Shown: positions 62,287 through 64,000 of the stretch, piece by piece
Numbering within the stretch: the stretch's first letter is position 1
Layout of the letters: the number at the start of each line of letters is the position of its first letter
Origin: Bacillus pseudomycoides
Lineage (GTDB): Bacteria; Bacillota; Bacilli; Bacillales; Bacillaceae_G
Assembly (NCBI RefSeq): GCF_022811845.1
Contig: NZ_CP064266.1
Coordinates: 4,030,001 to 4,094,000, forward strand
Length of the DNA: 64,000 nt
Reading direction: 5' to 3'
Translations under genes and position numbers: made by a program
Notes under the pieces: model-generated
Told to the model about the DNA's origin: nothing
Database searches by the model: none
Seen by the model: the letters and a program-made list of their open reading frames with translations, nothing else

Positions 62287-62682
62287 CTAAAAATCCTCAA
62301 AAAGCTTAAGCTTTTCAATTAATTTCGCTCTAAACATTTTTCTACTTTTGAGAAAAATTAGGATAACCTTTGGTAGAATTATTAACTTTAATTTAACTCC
62401 TAAAAAAACATCAATATAATGCCTTGCCGTCTTCTTAACGCCTAATGCTTTAAGCGGTGGAGTTGCGGCTAGTACTATCGATCCGCTTCGATTCACATCA
62501 CCCACTACGGCAAGTTTTGTATATCGCGGGTCTAATCCTCTTTTGATACAACTGACTGATGCGTAAAAGCTACGCATGTCTTCTGTTGTCAATATCTCGT
62601 AAACTATTTGTTTACTATTTAATGTTTCATTTAAAAAATGTATTAGACTAAACCTAGTTGATTTAAACATGTTTCTCGTCAC
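62287..62682 (-). pseudogene. Y-family DNA polymerase (UvrX-like) remnant
   Basis: 131 codons. EDMRSFYASVSCIKRGLDPR and TKLAVVGDVNRSGSIVLAAT match the N-terminal palm of UvrX/DinB-type lesion-bypass polymerases, but the first catalytic Asp context before it is shortened (YEILTTEDMRS) and the protein leaves the family after GVKK, ending at a stop about 290 residues early. Non-functional fragment, perhaps from a phage or ICE. Confidence 0.75.
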
Positions 62683-63003
62683 TTATCCTTCTAATTTAAT
62701 GATTATTAAAATGTAGACTGATGATGAGGTTTCGTATCATAAAAAAGTTTTTATTAAAATAAAGTATTAGACTCAATAGTAGCTATGCAATTTTTATACG
62801 GGAAATAAGAATAATTCCGAGAAAACATACGTAATTTTAAAAGAGAAAAAGGTCTAATCCTTGATGAATATAGAATTAGTCTCTGTGTTTACTGCGTATA
62901 ATGATACGTTATGTAAACCTAACATGAATACGACATACAGTGAAAAATCTTCACGCCATCGCACTTCTTAAATGGTGTAATTAGGAAAAAGAGGGGCATG
63001 AAA
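62683..63003. other. Intergenic region without supported features
   Basis: 320 AT-rich bp between the polymerase remnant and the CPBP gene. Nothing could be supported except the GAGGGG ribosome site of the next gene. Confidence 0.3.
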
Positions 63004-63834
63004 ATGACAATTGAGAAATATCGACATCCAATTTTGTTCTATGTTTTATCAATTGTAATTCCGTGGGTATTGTGGTTTATTGCTGCATACATAAGTCATA
63101 TTGAGCCAAGTAGTCATGTATATGTTATCGTAGAAAGTATATTAGGAATTATTGGATTAGCAAGTCCCATGATAGTTGCCTTTATTTTGATGTTTTTAGA
63201 CTCTGACTTACGAAACGATTTGTTAAAAAGGCTCTTTCATTTCAATGCGATAAAACCATTTTATATTATTGTGACATGTTTTCTTATGGTTGCGAGCATT
63301 CTTCTCGCACAAGCAATTTCTTTGCTTTTCGGATATAGCCCTTCTCAATTTTCCTTAGCAGGAAAATTTTCGTTTTCGGCAGGTCTGTTTCCAGCATGGT
63401 TTTTGCTTTTTGTTGCTCCGTTACTAGAAGAGTTGGCTTGGCACTCGTATGGCACGGACTGTTTACGAAAACGGTTTAATCTGTTTACTGTATCTATTAT
63501 TTTTGCTGTATTCTGGGCTTTTTGGCACTTTCCTCTATCCTTTATTAAGGATTATTATCAAAACAATCTGGTTGAAACAGGGGTCATATATTCTATCAAC
63601 TTTTCGTTGAGTCTTATTCCTTTTGTGATTTTGATGAACTGGTTGTACTATAAAACGGGACGGAATATTATCATTCCCATCATTTTTCATATTACGGCTG
63701 GTTTTTTCAACGAAGTGTTTGCAACACACCCCATGAGCAAAGTCATACAAACCGTTCTTTTGCTTATTTTATCCATCGTAATTGTAATAAAAGAACGTGA
63801 TTTCTTTTTCAAGTTAGAATATCAAGAAAAATAA
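63004..63834 (+). CDS. CPBP-family intramembrane glutamic endopeptidase (Abi type)
   Basis: 276 aa from ATG 63004, 7 nt after GAGGGG. Eight membrane segments. Catalytic motifs: EELAWHSYG near residue 143 (EExxxR-type, without the usual Arg), FAVFWAFWHFPL near 168 with the FxxxH, and NIIIPIIFHITAGFFNE near 220 with the HxxxN. Relatives process prenylated proteins or act in bacteriocin self-immunity. No bacteriocin gene is seen nearby, and the function here is unknown. Confidence 0.87.
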   Translation: MTIEKYRHPILFYVLSIVIPWVLWFIAAYISHIEPSSHVYVIVESILGIIGLASPMIVAFILMFLDSDLRNDLLKRLFHFNAIKPFYIIVTCFLMVASILLAQAISLLFGYSPSQFSLAGKFSFSAGLFPAWFLLFVAPLLEELAWHSYGTDCLRKRFNLFTVSIIFAVFWAFWHFPLSFIKDYYQNNLVETGVIYSINFSLSLIPFVILMNWLYYKTGRNIIIPIIFHITAGFFNEVFATHPMSKVIQTVLLLILSIVIVIKERDFFFKLEYQEK

Positions 63835-63892
63835 TACAGTTTCATGAGCCACTTGTATTTTTGCCATGTGTGATTTCCTAGAGAGAGGTCAT

Positions 63893-63977
63893 TACCAATA
63901 ACGCTGATTATGTGAATGAAAAGTCCCTTCAGACTTCTGAAGGGACTGTCTATTCACATAATCGGGTGTTATTGGTA
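63893..63977. repeat. 85-bp nested inverted repeat
   Basis: TACCAATAAC ... GTTATTGGTA at the outside, GATTATGTGAAT / ATTCACATAATC inside it, and AGTCCCTTCAGA / TCTGAAGGGACT in the core, with a 2-nt loop. An almost perfect cruciform downstream of the CPBP gene; could be a terminator, a MITE or a dispersed B. cereus-type repeat. Confidence 0.7.
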
Positions 63978-64000
63978 GAAAATACGTAATTCAAAGAGGA

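Noticed and set aside
1..64000. CRISPR array
   Set aside because: No regularly spaced short direct repeats with unique spacers; repeats seen are inverted or a two-copy tandem inside a gene.
1..64000. tRNA or rRNA genes
   Set aside because: No cloverleaf-like GTTCGA contexts ending in CCA and no conserved rRNA segments were noticed by eye.

Overview
The window is low-GC, Firmicute DNA and reads as a chromosomal accessory stretch of a Bacillus cereus-group strain. The basis is the AT-rich codon usage, strong GGAGG ribosome sites, frequent GTG/TTG starts, IS231-type insertion sequences, a Rap-Phr signalling pair, sporulation-type genes, and the leucine-degradation and yko-type gene sets. No rRNA, tRNA or CRISPR array is visible. 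All assignments come from reading the sequence and from remembered family knowledge; no database search was possible.

Layout: (1) 0-7 kb holds a formate dehydrogenase block (fdhD, MpsC-like, DUF1641, fdhF) with an attenuator-like hairpin in the fdhF leader, then a short-chain fatty acid transporter. (2) 7-13.6 kb is a set of small accessory genes (D-Ala-D-Ala carboxypeptidase, P-loop kinase, DinB, hydrolase, peptidase E-like, GNAT, flavin reductase, ArsR regulator, coat-like protein), several of them broken. (3) 13.7-21.8 kb is a seven-gene operon for leucine/isovalerate catabolism: acyl-CoA dehydrogenase, biotin carboxylase, biotin carrier, HMG-CoA lyase, methylglutaconyl-CoA hydratase, carboxyltransferase and an acetoacetyl/acyl-CoA synthetase. 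(4) 22.4-24.9 kb is an ABC exporter with its TetR repressor and a palindromic operator. (5) 25-31.7 kb holds a phosphoesterase, PepD, a GNAT, a SpoIISA-like toxin followed by two related, very small ORFs, GpmA and MarR.

(6) 31.7-33.8 kb is a family of lipoprotein genes made by local duplication: two intact genes (one with a 174-bp internal tandem duplication) and two remnants. (7) 34-39.6 kb contains small enzymes and many broken genes. (8) 40-45.5 kb carries a Rap-Phr quorum-sensing pair, an orphan Phr-like peptide gene, a PPC-domain secreted protein, a GH5 glycosidase and an FAD oxidoreductase. (9) 45.5-47.5 kb is an IS231-group element with an 11-bp target duplication, inserted beside older IS ends. 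(10) 47.6-59.3 kb contains relatives of the B. subtilis yko genes (YkoS, broken YkoT, YkoN, YkoQ, YkoP) separated by decayed fragments and a broken DUF2953/GerW pair. (11) 59.5-64 kb has small (spore-type?) proteins, a DinB gene bracketed by inverted repeats, structured intergenic repeats, a small IS231-derived element, a Y-family polymerase remnant and a CPBP protease.

The most striking global property is gene decay. At least a dozen genes carry frameshifts, nonsense codons, truncations or fusions. Several lesions are single-base changes in short homopolymers and could be sequencing errors, but the in-frame stop codons and the chimeric gene cannot be explained that way. The best candidates for new biology are the two small paralogous ORFs behind the SpoIISA-like toxin, the fdhF leader hairpin, the orphan Phr-like peptide, and the inverted-repeat-bounded DinB cassette with its surrounding hairpin repeats.
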